A stretch of 64,000 bases of DNA from Gnomoniopsis sp. IMI 355080 (lineage: Eukaryota > Ascomycota > Sordariomycetes > Diaporthales > Gnomoniaceae), in NCBI GenBank assembly GCA_027946555.1, contig JAPEVC010000102.1, forward strand, positions 1 through 64,000, in the 5' to 3' direction. This document shows positions 21,449-31,852 of this stretch, piece by piece (position 1 is the first letter of the stretch; each line of letters begins with the position of its first letter). The position numbers and the translations under genes were made by a program. The notes under the pieces are model-generated. The model did not search any database and was not told the origin of the DNA. It saw only the letters and a list, made by a program, of their open reading frames with translations.

Positions 21449-22172
21449 ATGGCACCCACCCAGCCTTTCATCCGTCACGCCAGGCGCGAAGGTTTGTGCA
21501 ACCCAATACTCATGCTCACTCTCATGCTCAGTTTCACCCTCACCATCTCCCTCACCTTCACCCACTAACAAAGCACACACACCCCCCACAACAGACGTCC
21601 CAGCCATCCTCGACCTCATCAAAGAACTGGCCGACTACGAAAAAGAACTCTCCTCCGTCGAAGCCACCGAAGCCAAACTCCTCTCCACCCTCGCCTTCGC
21701 CCCTTCCACCCCAGCAGCCGCCAACCCCTCCACGCCCACCAACGAGCATGGCGATGATGGTGGCCCAACCCCAGGGCAACTGCCTGTCACCGACCCCATC
21801 ACCCCGACCGCGCCCGCACGCTGCCTGCTCCTCTTTCCCAACCCCACGGCCGCCGCCACCGACAAGCCCGTGGGTATGGCCCTCTACTTTTACAATTACT
21901 CGACGTGGCGCGCCAAGGCCGGGATTTACCTCGAGGATCTGTACGTGACGCCTGCGGAGCGGAATAAGGGTCATGGAAAGAGGTTGTTGGTCGCGCTAGC
22001 CAAGGAAGTGGTGGCTATGGATGGCGGGAGGTTGGATTGGAGTGTGTTGAAGTGGAATGAGCCTAGCATTCGGTTTTATGAGGATGTTGTGGGCGCGACG
22101 CGCATGGAGGAGTGGGTGGGAATGAGGGTCGATCGGGAGGCTTTGGGGAAGCTGGCAACTATGTTAGATTGA
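21449..22172 (+). CDS. GNAT-family N-acetyltransferase (diamine/thialysine-acetyltransferase-like)
   Basis: Exons 21449..21491 and 21595..22172 encode 206 residues. The start is typical of SSAT-like GNATs: FIRHARREDVPAILDLIKEL. The fold then continues with VGMALYFYNYSTWRAKAGIYLEDLYVTP (strand 4 and its approach). The acetyl-CoA loop is RNKGHGKRLL (from Arg137), followed by the W-x-V-L-x-WN segment and SIRFYEDVVGA. This arrangement matches diamine and thialysine N-acetyltransferases, so a small amine is the likely substrate; specificity is an inference. Unlike bacterial and animal relatives of about 170 residues, it has a Pro/Thr/Gly-rich insertion of roughly 40 residues (about 55-95) before strand 4. 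No targeting signal is present. Confidence 0.88.
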
Positions 22173-22389
22173 GTTGTGTCAGATGCCCATCGATTAAAAG
22201 GTTTAGATGTATCTTTTTTGTTATTTTCATTCTTGTCATTTTCCTTCTTCATTGTTTTGAAGAGATACCGCACTTGTACCTGCATGATAGGCATGTGAGG
22301 CAAGCCTACTTATGTACCTATGGATAGAGGCACTGAATGTAGATGAGTCCCTAGACACATCCGCAGCATATCCCTATTGTCCCCTACAC

Positions 22390-23538
22390 CTATGCCATAT
22401 CTTCTCCTGTCAGTCCCAATTTCTTCTTTTGCTTCGACTTGATTCCCCTTCCTCCCTTTCCACCCGCCCCCTCGAGCTCGCCCTCAAAAAAAGCCATCTG
22501 CGCAGGCGTGGCCATCGGCACCTCTTTCATCTCCTCTTTCCCCCACTCAATCTTCCACTTCCCGCCATCACTTCCCGGTACTGCCTCCATTGTCGGCGTC
22601 GCCCTCCACACCAGCATATACAATCTCCTCCAAAACCTCGCGCAATCATACCGATGCACCCCAATCGCCCTTCCCAGCCCATAAGGGCCTTCGCCCTGTT
22701 CCCCCGTTCGTGCCTTGAATTTCCGTGACTGGCCCCGCTCAATGCTCCTCACCGGCTCGACCGCATACACCTTCCAATCCCACGCCTTCTTCTTCTTGTC
22801 CTCCGTCGTCTCCCCTCCACACAGCGGTCGTCGCGCGGGCGGGCCCTTTTCCCACGGCCCGTCCTCACCCAGCGCCAAACGCCCCAGCGCCTCCCACTCG
22901 TCCCGCGGTAAGGGCGCGTTGATCTTATTGATTAGCGCTTTGTACCACTTGCGTACGTGCCTGCGCGCTGCCTTGGCCCCCAGTGGTCGCCCAAGGGCAT
23001 TCTCTGCCGGGATGTCATCCGCCTTTGGCTCCAGCTTGTTGCCTTTGAGCCTGCTTTTGGTCGCAAATTCTTGACGCGCTTGCGATGCGGCGAGTGCGGT
23101 GAGCTTGGGCAGGTCCCAGTTGTCGAGCCAGTCAGATTCCAAAGGTTCTCCCCGATGGTGGGTGGGTAGCTGTCGTAGCGATTTGGGCAGGGCTGCCGGG
23201 TCCCGGGCTTGCTTGTTGGTGGTGGCCTCGTCCTTGAGGAAGTTCTGTGCGATGAGGGTGCGGCGGCGTCGACCGTGCTGGCCAAATGTCAGGTATAGAA
23301 TGCGCTTCATGCTCATGAGGACGCCGGCGTTGGCGGCGTGGAGGGAGCGGAGGGAGTTGTGGGCCTTGTGGAGACGGCGCTTGGTGAGGGGGTCTTTGGG
23401 ATCATCTTTCATGTGTTTTTTGAAGCGGGTGGTAATTTGGTGGTGAACGTAGGTTGCGCAAGGTCTCGGGAGATAGGTTGCTTCGCGGAGGAGGTAGCGG
23501 AAGAGATGGAGGGGTGCAAAGGTCTGAGAGGGCGGCAT
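22390..23538 (-). CDS. LYR-motif (Cup1-like) protein, probably mitochondrial
   Basis: A single exon encodes 382 residues. The N-terminus carries an LYR-like motif region, LHLFRYLLREATYLPRP, continuing into a helical, Arg/Lys-rich segment. In complex-I LYR proteins this fold serves mitochondrial assembly factors and ribosome/OXPHOS accessory proteins. Long fungal proteins of this type are annotated as Cup1-like LYR proteins. The body is basic, with WYKALINKINAPLPRDEWEALGRLA and a RFWRRLYMLVWRATP segment that probably forms a second helical unit. The C-terminus is Gly/Lys-rich. Mitochondrial location is inferred from family and charge; there is no classic cleavable presequence. The gene converges on the GNAT gene (217 bp apart) and is divergent from the Mbp1-like gene. 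Confidence 0.75.
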   Translation of the reverse strand: MPPSQTFAPLHLFRYLLREATYLPRPCATYVHHQITTRFKKHMKDDPKDPLTKRRLHKAHNSLRSLHAANAGVLMSMKRILYLTFGQHGRRRRTLIAQNFLKDEATTNKQARDPAALPKSLRQLPTHHRGEPLESDWLDNWDLPKLTALAASQARQEFATKSRLKGNKLEPKADDIPAENALGRPLGAKAARRHVRKWYKALINKINAPLPRDEWEALGRLALGEDGPWEKGPPARRPLCGGETTEDKKKKAWDWKVYAVEPVRSIERGQSRKFKARTGEQGEGPYGLGRAIGVHRYDCARFWRRLYMLVWRATPTMEAVPGSDGGKWKIEWGKEEMKEVPMATPAQMAFFEGELEGAGGKGGRGIKSKQKKKLGLTGEDMA

Positions 23539-23772
23539 GTCGGAGGAGAGTTGTGCAAGGCGCCTTCTCTGTGTGTCATTAAATGGTAGGACAGCTAAGA
23601 TGGTATCATTTTGGTTGAACGAGGGTTCGATAATATCCCGATATGGCTAGCTCGCTTATCGAGAGTGAGGTTGTACTGCGTGGAAGAAGCAGGGGGGTGT
23701 AAGTCCGGGACGAGGCTGAGAACTGAGTAGTGAGATGCTGCATGGACATGGATGAACAAAATTTGGCACTTA

Positions 23773-23778
23773 ACGCGT
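23773..23778. promoter_or_regulatory. ACGCGT (MCB-type) hexamer
   Basis: ACGCGT is the palindromic site bound by Mbp1-type APSES factors. It lies between the divergent LYR-protein and Mbp1-like genes, about 235 bp upstream of the former. Other copies exist in the window, so it is only suggestive. Confidence 0.25.
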
Positions 23779-24256
23779 CGACGCGGTCGAGGATCAATTA
23801 TTGATGCACGTGCTGCTCTGCTATATAGGTGCAATTGTTTGTTTCACAATCCCATTGTACCGGTGTCGAGCTGACTCAAGTATTGTTTATTGAAAGCCAA
23901 GCAAACATATACCGTACCTTGGTACTCACTTACTTATCTACCCTTAGGCAAATCATAAAACTTTCATAGAGAGAAAGCTTACCTGCCACAGCGGGGGGCG
24001 TTCACCGCTGAGAGAGAGCAGACAGCTAAAGGTGGCTGGCGTGGCGGACGTGGGTGATGTGCCCCACTCCCTAGCGGGCACACTGGCGCGTGTGGTCAGA
24101 CCTGTGGCTGGCCCGTGCAGCCTACTTAACTCAGCTTCCAGGCGGCCCCCCACCCCGGTCTACGCCTACACGAAAAAGCCACGCTTTCCGCGAAACCGAC
24201 ACGTCCCAAGTCGTGTCCCACATCAGGTACTATAGCAAATTGCACCCGTGGCCCTG

Positions 24257-24279
24257 CACACACACACACACACGCACAC
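24257..24279. repeat. (CA)n microsatellite
   Basis: A CA dinucleotide run with one CG interruption in the upstream region of the Mbp1-like gene. Confidence 0.85.
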
Positions 24280-24990
24280 GCCTTTGCCTTCCCTCATTCT
24301 CACACCCTTTGGAACTGGGGGCCCGCACATCTTGACTTGCCATCACAACCGTGTTTGGTGATTGTCCATTATACCGTAGGTTTGGTATCTGAATCATCTT
24401 ATGGGTGAAGGATAATTATCGCGTGTCGTTGCATCAGATCGCATCGCATCGCATCTGCCAGGATTTGCGTAATCCGAATTGGGACGGACTATCTTGCCGC
24501 GGTTGTCTCCATCTCTTATTACCTTAACGAACGACTCGTTCTCCTCACTCAACTCTCTCCCGTGTTCGGCTTTTCTGCTCACTCCACCAATCCTCTCCCT
24601 GGTATTCGCTCTCCCTCGCCAGAGACCAGATTCATAATCACACAATCAATTGTGTGCGCCCCTGGTCCTGGTTGCTCATTCAAAGATCAAAAACCTTCGA
24701 GTTCCGCCATCGCGTCACCAAACCTTCCTTTCCGGTTCCGTCGGCCGATCACTTGGACCCATCTTCGGTATTTCTCTCCCTGCGACTTTCATATCCTCCG
24801 CGTCTGCTCGACCGCCGCGGACTCGTCCCCATCACTGCAGGATCAAACAAAGCTACTGCAGGCTGCCATCGAGGACTAGAACCCACGCCAAGACCAAACA
24901 CCACAAAGGTGCGCGCGCGAGAGGACAATCGATTGTCTTCCTGTCTTGCTGCAGCACAGCGTCCGTCAATGGGTTGTGGTCCGTGATAGT

Positions 24991-27804
24991 ATGGCATCCA
25001 CCACCCTCACGAAACCCCCTCCTCCAACTTCACATCCGAACACCACAGGCTCCCTGTCACAGTCACAATCTGGCAACCGTCGCGCTTTGCCTTCAAGCTC
25101 CTCTCAGCAACAGTCTGCCGCTCCTCACGACTCGACCAACATTTCGGGCGCACCGACGCGCCGCCCTCTTCCCGCTTCCACCGCCAGCGCCAGCGTGACC
25201 CCAGCGGCCTCCTTCGACCGCCCCACCACTTTCGCGCACATGTCCCAGCAGTCAATGTCACAGCCTCAACAGCACTCCTTCTCCATGAGCCAGCCCTCGT
25301 CCCAGCAGGGCAACCGCCCCACGGGCTACCACCACTTCTCCAACTCGCAGCCTACCACCAACCATGTCGAAGAGGAGGATCTGCCCCAGATCTACTCGTC
25401 TGTCTATAGCGGCGTGGAAGTGTATGAAATGGAAGTAAACAACGTGGCTGTCATGCGCCGTCGCGACGACAGCCATCTCAATGCTACTCAGATCCTCAAA
25501 GTTGCCGGACTCGACAAGGGCAAGCGCACCAAGATCCTCGAGAAGGAGATACAGACTGGTGAGCACGAGAAGGTTCAGGGCGGCTACGGAAAATACCAGG
25601 GCACTTGGATCTCCTTTGAGCGCGGTGTACAGGTGTGCCGTCAGTATGGAGTCGAGGATTTGCTGCGCCCACTTTTGACCTACGATATGGGCCAGGATGG
25701 AGGCGTGGCTGGCAGAGGCGATTTAAATACTCCGACCAAGGAACAGGCCATGGCTGCGCAGAGGAAACGACTCTACAGTGCACCTATGAACAACCGCTCC
25801 AACAGTGTCTCGGGCACATTCTTCAAGAATATCTCTGCCACCGCCTCCAACGCCGTCGCCGCCATCAGCAAGGCGCGGCTCGACTCGCCCGGCCCAAGGA
25901 ATCGCACCGGGGGGGTCTCGAGAGCGCCCAGTTTTAATAGGCAGCCCTCGATGCAGAGCATGGCGGAAGACTTCCCAGAGAACTCTCAGCAAAGCATGGT
26001 CTCGGATGCATACTCTACCCAGCGAAATACCCAGCAGTTGGGCATCGATGGCACTGAGCCGCCCAGGAAGAGGCAGCGCGTCGATGTGACACCTGCAAAC
26101 AGCTTTGGCCCCAATTCTCAAGGGATGCAAATGTATGCTGACAACTTTCCTGGCTCACCTACGGAACCGAACGAGTCTTTCATCTACTCTCAGGCTGGCA
26201 TCAATATGCGAGGCATGCCAGACCATGATGGTATCTCGCCTTTGCCGCCATTGCCGTTTGATGAATCCATTGATGGTGAAGTCAACCGGAAAACACTCCT
26301 GGGACTGTTTGCTGATACTGAGCCTAATTCGTTGGAGGAGCTCCAGCATTGGAGTCCTCTCGAGCTCGATATGCCCATTGATAGCCAGCAACACACCGCC
26401 TTACACTGGGCTGCGACGTTATCTCGCATGAATATCGTGCAAGCTCTCATTAAACACGGCGCAAATCCCTTCCGTGTCAACTCGGAAGGCCAGACAGCAC
26501 TCATGCGCGCCGTCATTGTGACAAATTCACATGACAATTTCTCATTTCCAGAAATCTTAGACCTCCTGGGCCACACCCTCGAGGTAGCAGACCACAAAGG
26601 CCGCACAGTATTGCACCACATTGTCGTTACCAGCGCAATAGATCGCCGCCACGCGACCAGCAAATACTACCTAGACTGCCTGCTCGAATGGGTGGTAAGG
26701 CATGGCAGCGCGCCTAGCAGCCAGCAGCAGCAGCAGGACGCGAATGCCGTCAACGGCAACGGCGCCTCCTCCTCCTCGCAAAGCCATGCGCCCAAGATAG
26801 GACTCGGGAGGTTCATGACCGAGGTTGTCAATGCGCAGGATAAATGCGGCGACACAGCGCTGAACCTGGCTGCGCGGATATCGAATCGCAGCATCATCTC
26901 CCAGCTACTCGAAGTCCATGCGGACCCCGGCATTGCCAACCGCGTCGGGCTGAGGCCGCGGGATTTTGGCATCGGAAACATACCCGATGGTGAACAAGCC
27001 GCGGAAGCAGATAAAGAAGACATTGCAGCCGTGACGCAGCGCAGCAAAGAAAGCAGCGACGACATCGTCTCCTGTAAATATCCCACTTCCCCTCCCCCCC
27101 CCTCTCTCTCTGTCTCCTACCCTTTCATCTAATGCAAACCAAATCTAGCAATGAAAGACCTCCTCGGAGAAACAGCCGCTATCGCCGCAGAAGAGCTCAA
27201 AAAGAAACAAGACACCCTCAACGAGCTCCACAGCGGCCTGCGCACCGCCTCAACTCAACTCGCCGACACGCGCCGCAAAACAGAACTCGTCCGCGAAAAG
27301 CTCAAAACCCAGCAGCTTCACCGCCAGCGCGTCGCCAACCTCGCCCGCGAGCTCGAGAACATCCAGTACCGCATGGGCGCCCTGTCCAACGAGCACGGCG
27401 CCACGCAGTCCTCGGCCGCCTCCGCATGGGAAGACGAGCTCGCCAACCTCCGCCCCTCCTCCCCTAATACCACCACTACCACTACTACTACTACTAACAC
27501 CACCTCCCCAACAGCAACAGCAACAACAACAGCCACCAAACTCCCTGACACGCCCCTCCTCCGCGCCCGTCTCGCCGCCACCACCGCCGTCCTCGCCAGC
27601 ACAAGGGATAAATTCGCCGCCTTACACGGCTCCTCGCGCGAGCTCGAGACAAAGTACCGCCGGCTGGTGGCCCTCGCCGCGAGCTGCGACGAGGCTTCCG
27701 TCGATGATGTGCTCGAGAGCCTCGTGCGTGCCGTGCAGAGCGAGCGGGGTGAGCTCGAGATTGGTCGTGTGCGCAAGTTCCTGGGCGGCGTCGATGCGGT
27801 TTAG
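24991..27804 (+). CDS. mbp1: APSES-domain transcription factor, Mbp1/Swi4-type cell-cycle regulator
   Basis: Exons 24991..27073 and 27149..27804 encode 912 residues. An APSES/KilA-N-type DNA-binding domain lies at about 131-233, with VYSGVEVYEMEVN, LNATQILKVAG and GGYGKYQGTW. The first 130 residues are Ser/Gln/Pro-rich. Ankyrin repeats follow, at about 466-560 (HTALHWAATLSRMNIVQAL) and 617-655 (GDTALNLAARISN). A poly-Gln/Ser/Asn spacer lies between them (near 26723-26780). Exon 2 supplies a long heptad-rich helix (EELKKKQDTLNELHSGL), probably for dimerisation with a Swi6-like partner, and a Thr-rich tract from ACC/ACT repeats (27469-27500). In yeast Mbp1/Swi6 (MBF) drives G1/S genes through ACGCGT sites. 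Start: ATG 24991 was chosen over an in-frame ATG 45 nt upstream because homologues begin near MAST. The intron (27074..27148) has donor GTAAAT and acceptor CTAG. Confidence 0.93.
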
Positions 27805-28737
27805 AGAGCTGCGTCTGCTATGCCATGGATGACGCCCTCCGCCGCAGCCGCCGCGGTCGGCGGTGTCAGCAACCAACAGCCCACCATCAGCAGCAGCATC
27901 ATCATCAATCACCAGATACAACGCCCCGCAACGCCGCCGGCTACATCGTCGCCTCTACCGGCCCGTCCGCGTCCTGACCAGGAAAAAGAACCACGTTTTC
28001 TCCCACCAGTCATACGAGGTGGAGGCGCTCACACGCCCGTATCATCCTCGCCTATTCGCGACGCGCCATGCTCTGCGAAATCGCGGTTCGGTTTTGTGGG
28101 GTTCAGTTCCGAGGGCATCGATTTCTCGCCTTCGACCATGTTTCTCGACTGAAAAATGCGCTCCAATCCACTTACTTAAATTATATATAAATACGGAGCA
28201 GATTTCAAGTCTGGGCGGACGATTGGGTATACTTGGTGTCTGATTGGATGGCTCAGTGAATTGGCTAGGGTACCTGCCTTTCTGTACTGTTATATGTGAT
28301 TCGCAAAGAGGGGAGTATTGGTGTGAAGGGGGGGGGGTTATTCCTTTATGTATTTGATACCACGCACGTTTGTAGAGTTGTCGGCTGGATCATTACACAG
28401 CCACAGCGTCTGATTTGGAAATTGACTCATCACCGTTAGCTCAGGCTCAAGTCGGGCTTGGGCTCGTCCACAAAAGGGGACGAATAGATGGAAGGATGGA
28501 TGGCATGGAGTAGAATCAGTACGCTGAGAGCAAAGAAGTTTAGTATGGAGACAAAATCAAGTAATTGTATGAGCAACTGATATCACCACGACTACACCCA
28601 AATTATCAAGTTGAAAGACAGGTATTCGGTAATCATTCTTTCAACTTATACAGTTTCTAGGTCAACTATCAGGTCTCCGTCCTTTTCTCAGTGCCTTAAA
28701 ACCATGGCATATCGGTTGTCGGCAGGTACCTCGTCAG
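27805..28737. other. intergenic region between convergent genes
   Basis: This is 3' flanking DNA of the Mbp1-like gene and the CVNH gene. Reading frames at 27820-28243 continue the GC-rich codon texture of the upstream gene but have no start context, motif or splice link, and are treated as 3' UTR. A G9 run lies near 28329-28338. Confidence 0.5.
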
Positions 28738-30912
28738 TCAAGGACAGCCCTTGGGACCACAAAAGATGCTAGTCGTCTCGGTAGCAGAGGGACGATTTGC
28801 ATCCTCCATCAGCGGCTCCTCTGTGATGTACGTGACAACGACGCTTGGCTCGGCTGTGCTGCCGCCCACTGTTGTAAGCACTGTTCCCTTACATTCTTGA
28901 GTTGTGGATCAGCCATGGACAACGACACAGATCGCTGTGACAGGCCGTGCGGGGATGTTTCACCTGTATATCCGGGAATTGTCTGCGTCTGTGTCAATGT
29001 GACGGTATTCTTGCTGTCTGTGACCGTTCTCGTCGTGGGCTTGAGTTCAGTCTTGGTGACCTTTCTTGCCTGAGATGGCGCATCAGCATTACTTCAGTCC
29101 GGGAGTCGTGGGCTATGAGTGGCTAAAAGTCGCGGTGCTTGGTACAAATATGGCAGAACTCACCTTTGTCTTGGTCCTCTTGGATTGTTTGGACTTCTTT
29201 GACTTCGACTTGGACATGGGTTTGAGCTGGCCACCCACAGTGCTGACCACGGGGCCAAGAACAGCTTGAACATTATCAACAAAATGAGGCGGTGGCATGG
29301 TGGACGACGAAGCAGGATCCAGCGTCGTATCCAGACGTTTCACTAGCCCCGTGGCCAGCGCTGTATAACTGCCAGTCTTGTGAGTCGAGATCGCGGTTGG
29401 CATTGCGCTGGTTGGGACTATAGCATCCGTTCCAGTCTCGTTGCCGAGCTTGGATCCTGCGAACCCTATGACGACCTTCCTACACTCTGCTTTGCCTTTC
29501 TCGTTCGTAAAGCAGTCTGTGGACACTGTCAAGTGGAGGTGAGCGGCTTTCACCTCTTCGATGTTGGTGGCTGCGAGCATGATGTCGATTAGGCCTAGGC
29601 CGTCCAGGTTATCAAAGTCAATCTCCAACTCGGGACTTGCGAGCCTGGGTGAGACAGAAGCCAACTTGCGGAAGGCTGGTATCTCGCTTGTCCCCGTTTG
29701 CGTAGGAAAGTAGATATCGGGAATCCCAGTGACGCTTGTTGACATCGTTGGCGTGAGAAAGTAGATATCGGGGATCCCAGTGACGTATTGTGTCGCCGTC
29801 GGAAGCCCAATGCCTCTACTATCCAATTCCACCGCGTGAGGAGGACTTGTGCTCAGCTGAGGCAAAATGGTGCTTAACACGGTCGATGTTGACGTGTTGG
29901 TAGGTGAAGGTGTGTCGGAAACCGTAGGGCCCGCATCAACTTCGGGGTCGCCGCCGGGACACTTATCCGCGGATTCTGGATACTTGCAATATCTCAATAC
30001 CAACCTCAGAACCGTGTAGTCTCCATTCTCATCATTCCTTCCGTATTCGATCCTGTATATGAAATTCTGCGTCTCGATGAAGTGGAAGCCCAACGTGCCG
30101 TAGCCTTCTCCCCCCGGGGGATAGTAGCAGCAAAGGCCAGGGCCTAGTTTCAATGAGCATGGTTGGATGGGTCTGGCTTTGTAAGTCTTTGGGATGGCAT
30201 TGGGATAATCCTTCAGTGCCGCTGCGACAGATCCGTCACAGTCGTATATGTCCGTTTCGTTGTCAGATCCGGTAATCGGCAAGCCCTCGAGGGATGCTGG
30301 GGCTTTTTTCTCCTCAAACCTGTGACAGTCAACTTCGGCTCCGCCACAAGTGAGACACCCATCGTCGTTGACTTCCACAATTTCATCTGCGACACATAAG
30401 TAGCCAGAATCAGTCGGGGGATCAGTGGCAAGATGAGCAGAAGTAGCGACTTACTTAGATCAAACATGTATTCGAGCGTGACATCCGAGTCCTTTTCGGC
30501 GCAATTGCAGAGGATGTGACCGACTTGAGTAGCTGACTCGCCCTCCTGGATTATGTAGCAGCTACCACAGTATTGGGTAAAATTCCCACTGACAAAGTCA
30601 GCTTGGGAGGCCTTCTAAAACGATCGAAGTGGTGGGCTCGCAATTTACTCACTCCTCGGAAGGGAACAATCTGTGTCCCACAACGTTGGCCTTTTCCAGC
30701 TCCTCGGAAGGCCCCCATCCCAGACAGCCATTGAGATCTAGTTTCGACTCGGCCTCGTCCAAATTCTTGTCCTTTGCTGAACAGGCCGCATAGAGGGCAC
30801 CGGGTCCTATCAAGTCGACATCATGACAGGATTTCATTAAATTGCGACCCGCTAGCTCAGCACTGACGCAGCCAGAGAGAGCCGGAAGAAGTAGCAGCCA
30901 CCGGGTCTTCAT
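28738..30912 (-). CDS. secreted CVNH (cyanovirin-N homology) protein with long Cys/Ser/Thr-rich extension
   Basis: Five exons (30912..30653, 30588..30455, 30386..29164, 29069..28964, 28868..28738) encode 617 residues with all phases closing. The signal peptide is MKTRWLLLLPALSGCVSA. Residues about 20-150 form a CVNH-like pair of half-repeats. The first has CHDVDLIG, LYAACSAKD and LDLNGCLGW. The second has YCGSCYIIQEG, HILCNCAEKD and MFDLNEIVEVNDDGCLTC. CVNH domains are small lectins that bind high-mannose glycans. A second unrecognised Cys-containing module follows (about 155-275, with LGPGLCCYYPPGGEGYGTLGF). Then comes a Thr/Ser/Pro-rich region with a 17-residue duplication (VTGIPDIYF twice), a Lys/Ser-rich basic patch and a Thr-rich C-terminus ending in CGPKGCP. 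There is no GPI-like hydrophobic tail. Intron 1 uses the acceptor at 30590-30589 because the two nearer AGs break the frame. Confidence 0.8.
29706..29785. repeat. 51-bp internal tandem duplication in the CVNH gene
   Basis: GAAAGTAGATATCGGG followed by (A/G)ATCCCAGTGACG occurs at 29706 and again at 29757, a 51-bp period. On the coding strand this gives two nearly identical 17-residue units around VTGIPDIYF. Confidence 0.85.
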
Positions 30913-31852
30913 GGTGACCGTGGAAGCGAAAGAATATGGTGATCAGTGGTTGAAGGATGGGAATAACAGTCCGAGAGTGCTGAAAAGAAGAGAAATGATA
31001 GCGGATGAGGACGCTGCTCAAGATCGTCACAGGAGGTAGTGATGATGGTGGGTTGACGGAAGAGGCGTGAGGTCAGGAGGTGGAGGGGGAGAATGCATCC
31101 TCAAGGCCGTCAGGTCATTTTGTTGTTGGCTTCAAAATTGGTCCTTGGTTGTTCCTGCATCATAATATGGCTTTAATAAGCATCAGTTTACCCAAGGAAT
31201 TGTTGCTGAGGAAGGGGCGGCTGCCAGCTGACGAGGGCAGCTGGACATTAAGCTCTCCACGAACTGGACACGCAACGGTCTGTGGCAGCACATGTCTGTC
31301 TGGATTCCTGTAGGATCTCAAGAAAACTCTTATTTCATACAATGTCGTATTACTGGTGAAACCATTCCGGCTATGTCAGTATTCACCTGGTCGGGTTCCC
31401 GCCTGAGAGAGTGTGGTCCCTCCGCCATCTCCTCGTCCTCGACACGAGATACCTTATGCCACAATCAAATTCGTAGGAGTGGCCTGCCTTGATCTTCTCG
31501 GCACTTGCCGCGGATCAGCACCTTTACTCTTCATGCTGATAGTACCTTTTTGACTCACCATGGTACGTAGGCCGCTTCCCCAGATCAAAATAAGGCCAGC
31601 ACGGGGAACCACCTGATGTTGAACACAATAAATTAATACTATCCTCACTGCGAGGAACCTCAAGAGCCCGGATATTTGTCCAGACAAAAGGTGCTGATAA
31701 TGCTGAGGATGGTACAAATATAGGCGCCGTTCCACCCCACCCCAGTTTCGCTGTAAGTGCCCCCCGGTTTCCCCAAACGCCATGCTATGCCCCGTGTTGG
31801 TACAAATTGCAATCTGTAGATAATTTTTCTTCTCCCAGACACCATTGCCGGT
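30913..31852. other. intergenic region upstream of the CVNH gene
   Basis: This contains the CVNH gene promoter and the 3' flank of the Vac1-like gene. No credible reading frame, RNA gene or repeat was seen. Confidence 0.55.

Larger units (their letters stand above)
23539..24990. other. divergent promoter region and long leader of the Mbp1-like gene
   Basis: No gene model holds here. Features seen are an ACGCGT hexamer (MCB-type) at 23773-23778, a (CA)n tract at 24257-24279, three GCATC units near 24441-24455, and a long CT-rich stretch from 24540 to 24890 typical of a fungal 5' leader. Several short upstream reading frames precede the chosen start. Confidence 0.55.

Noticed and set aside
24654..24986. 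Possible upstream coding exon or uORF protein before the Mbp1-like gene
   Set aside because: Pyrimidine-rich leader composition; no continuity with the APSES protein and no motif.
27820..28243. Overlapping + strand frames after the Mbp1-like stop codon
   Set aside because: They begin within 20 bp of the stop and lack any motif; most likely 3' UTR with residual GC-rich composition.
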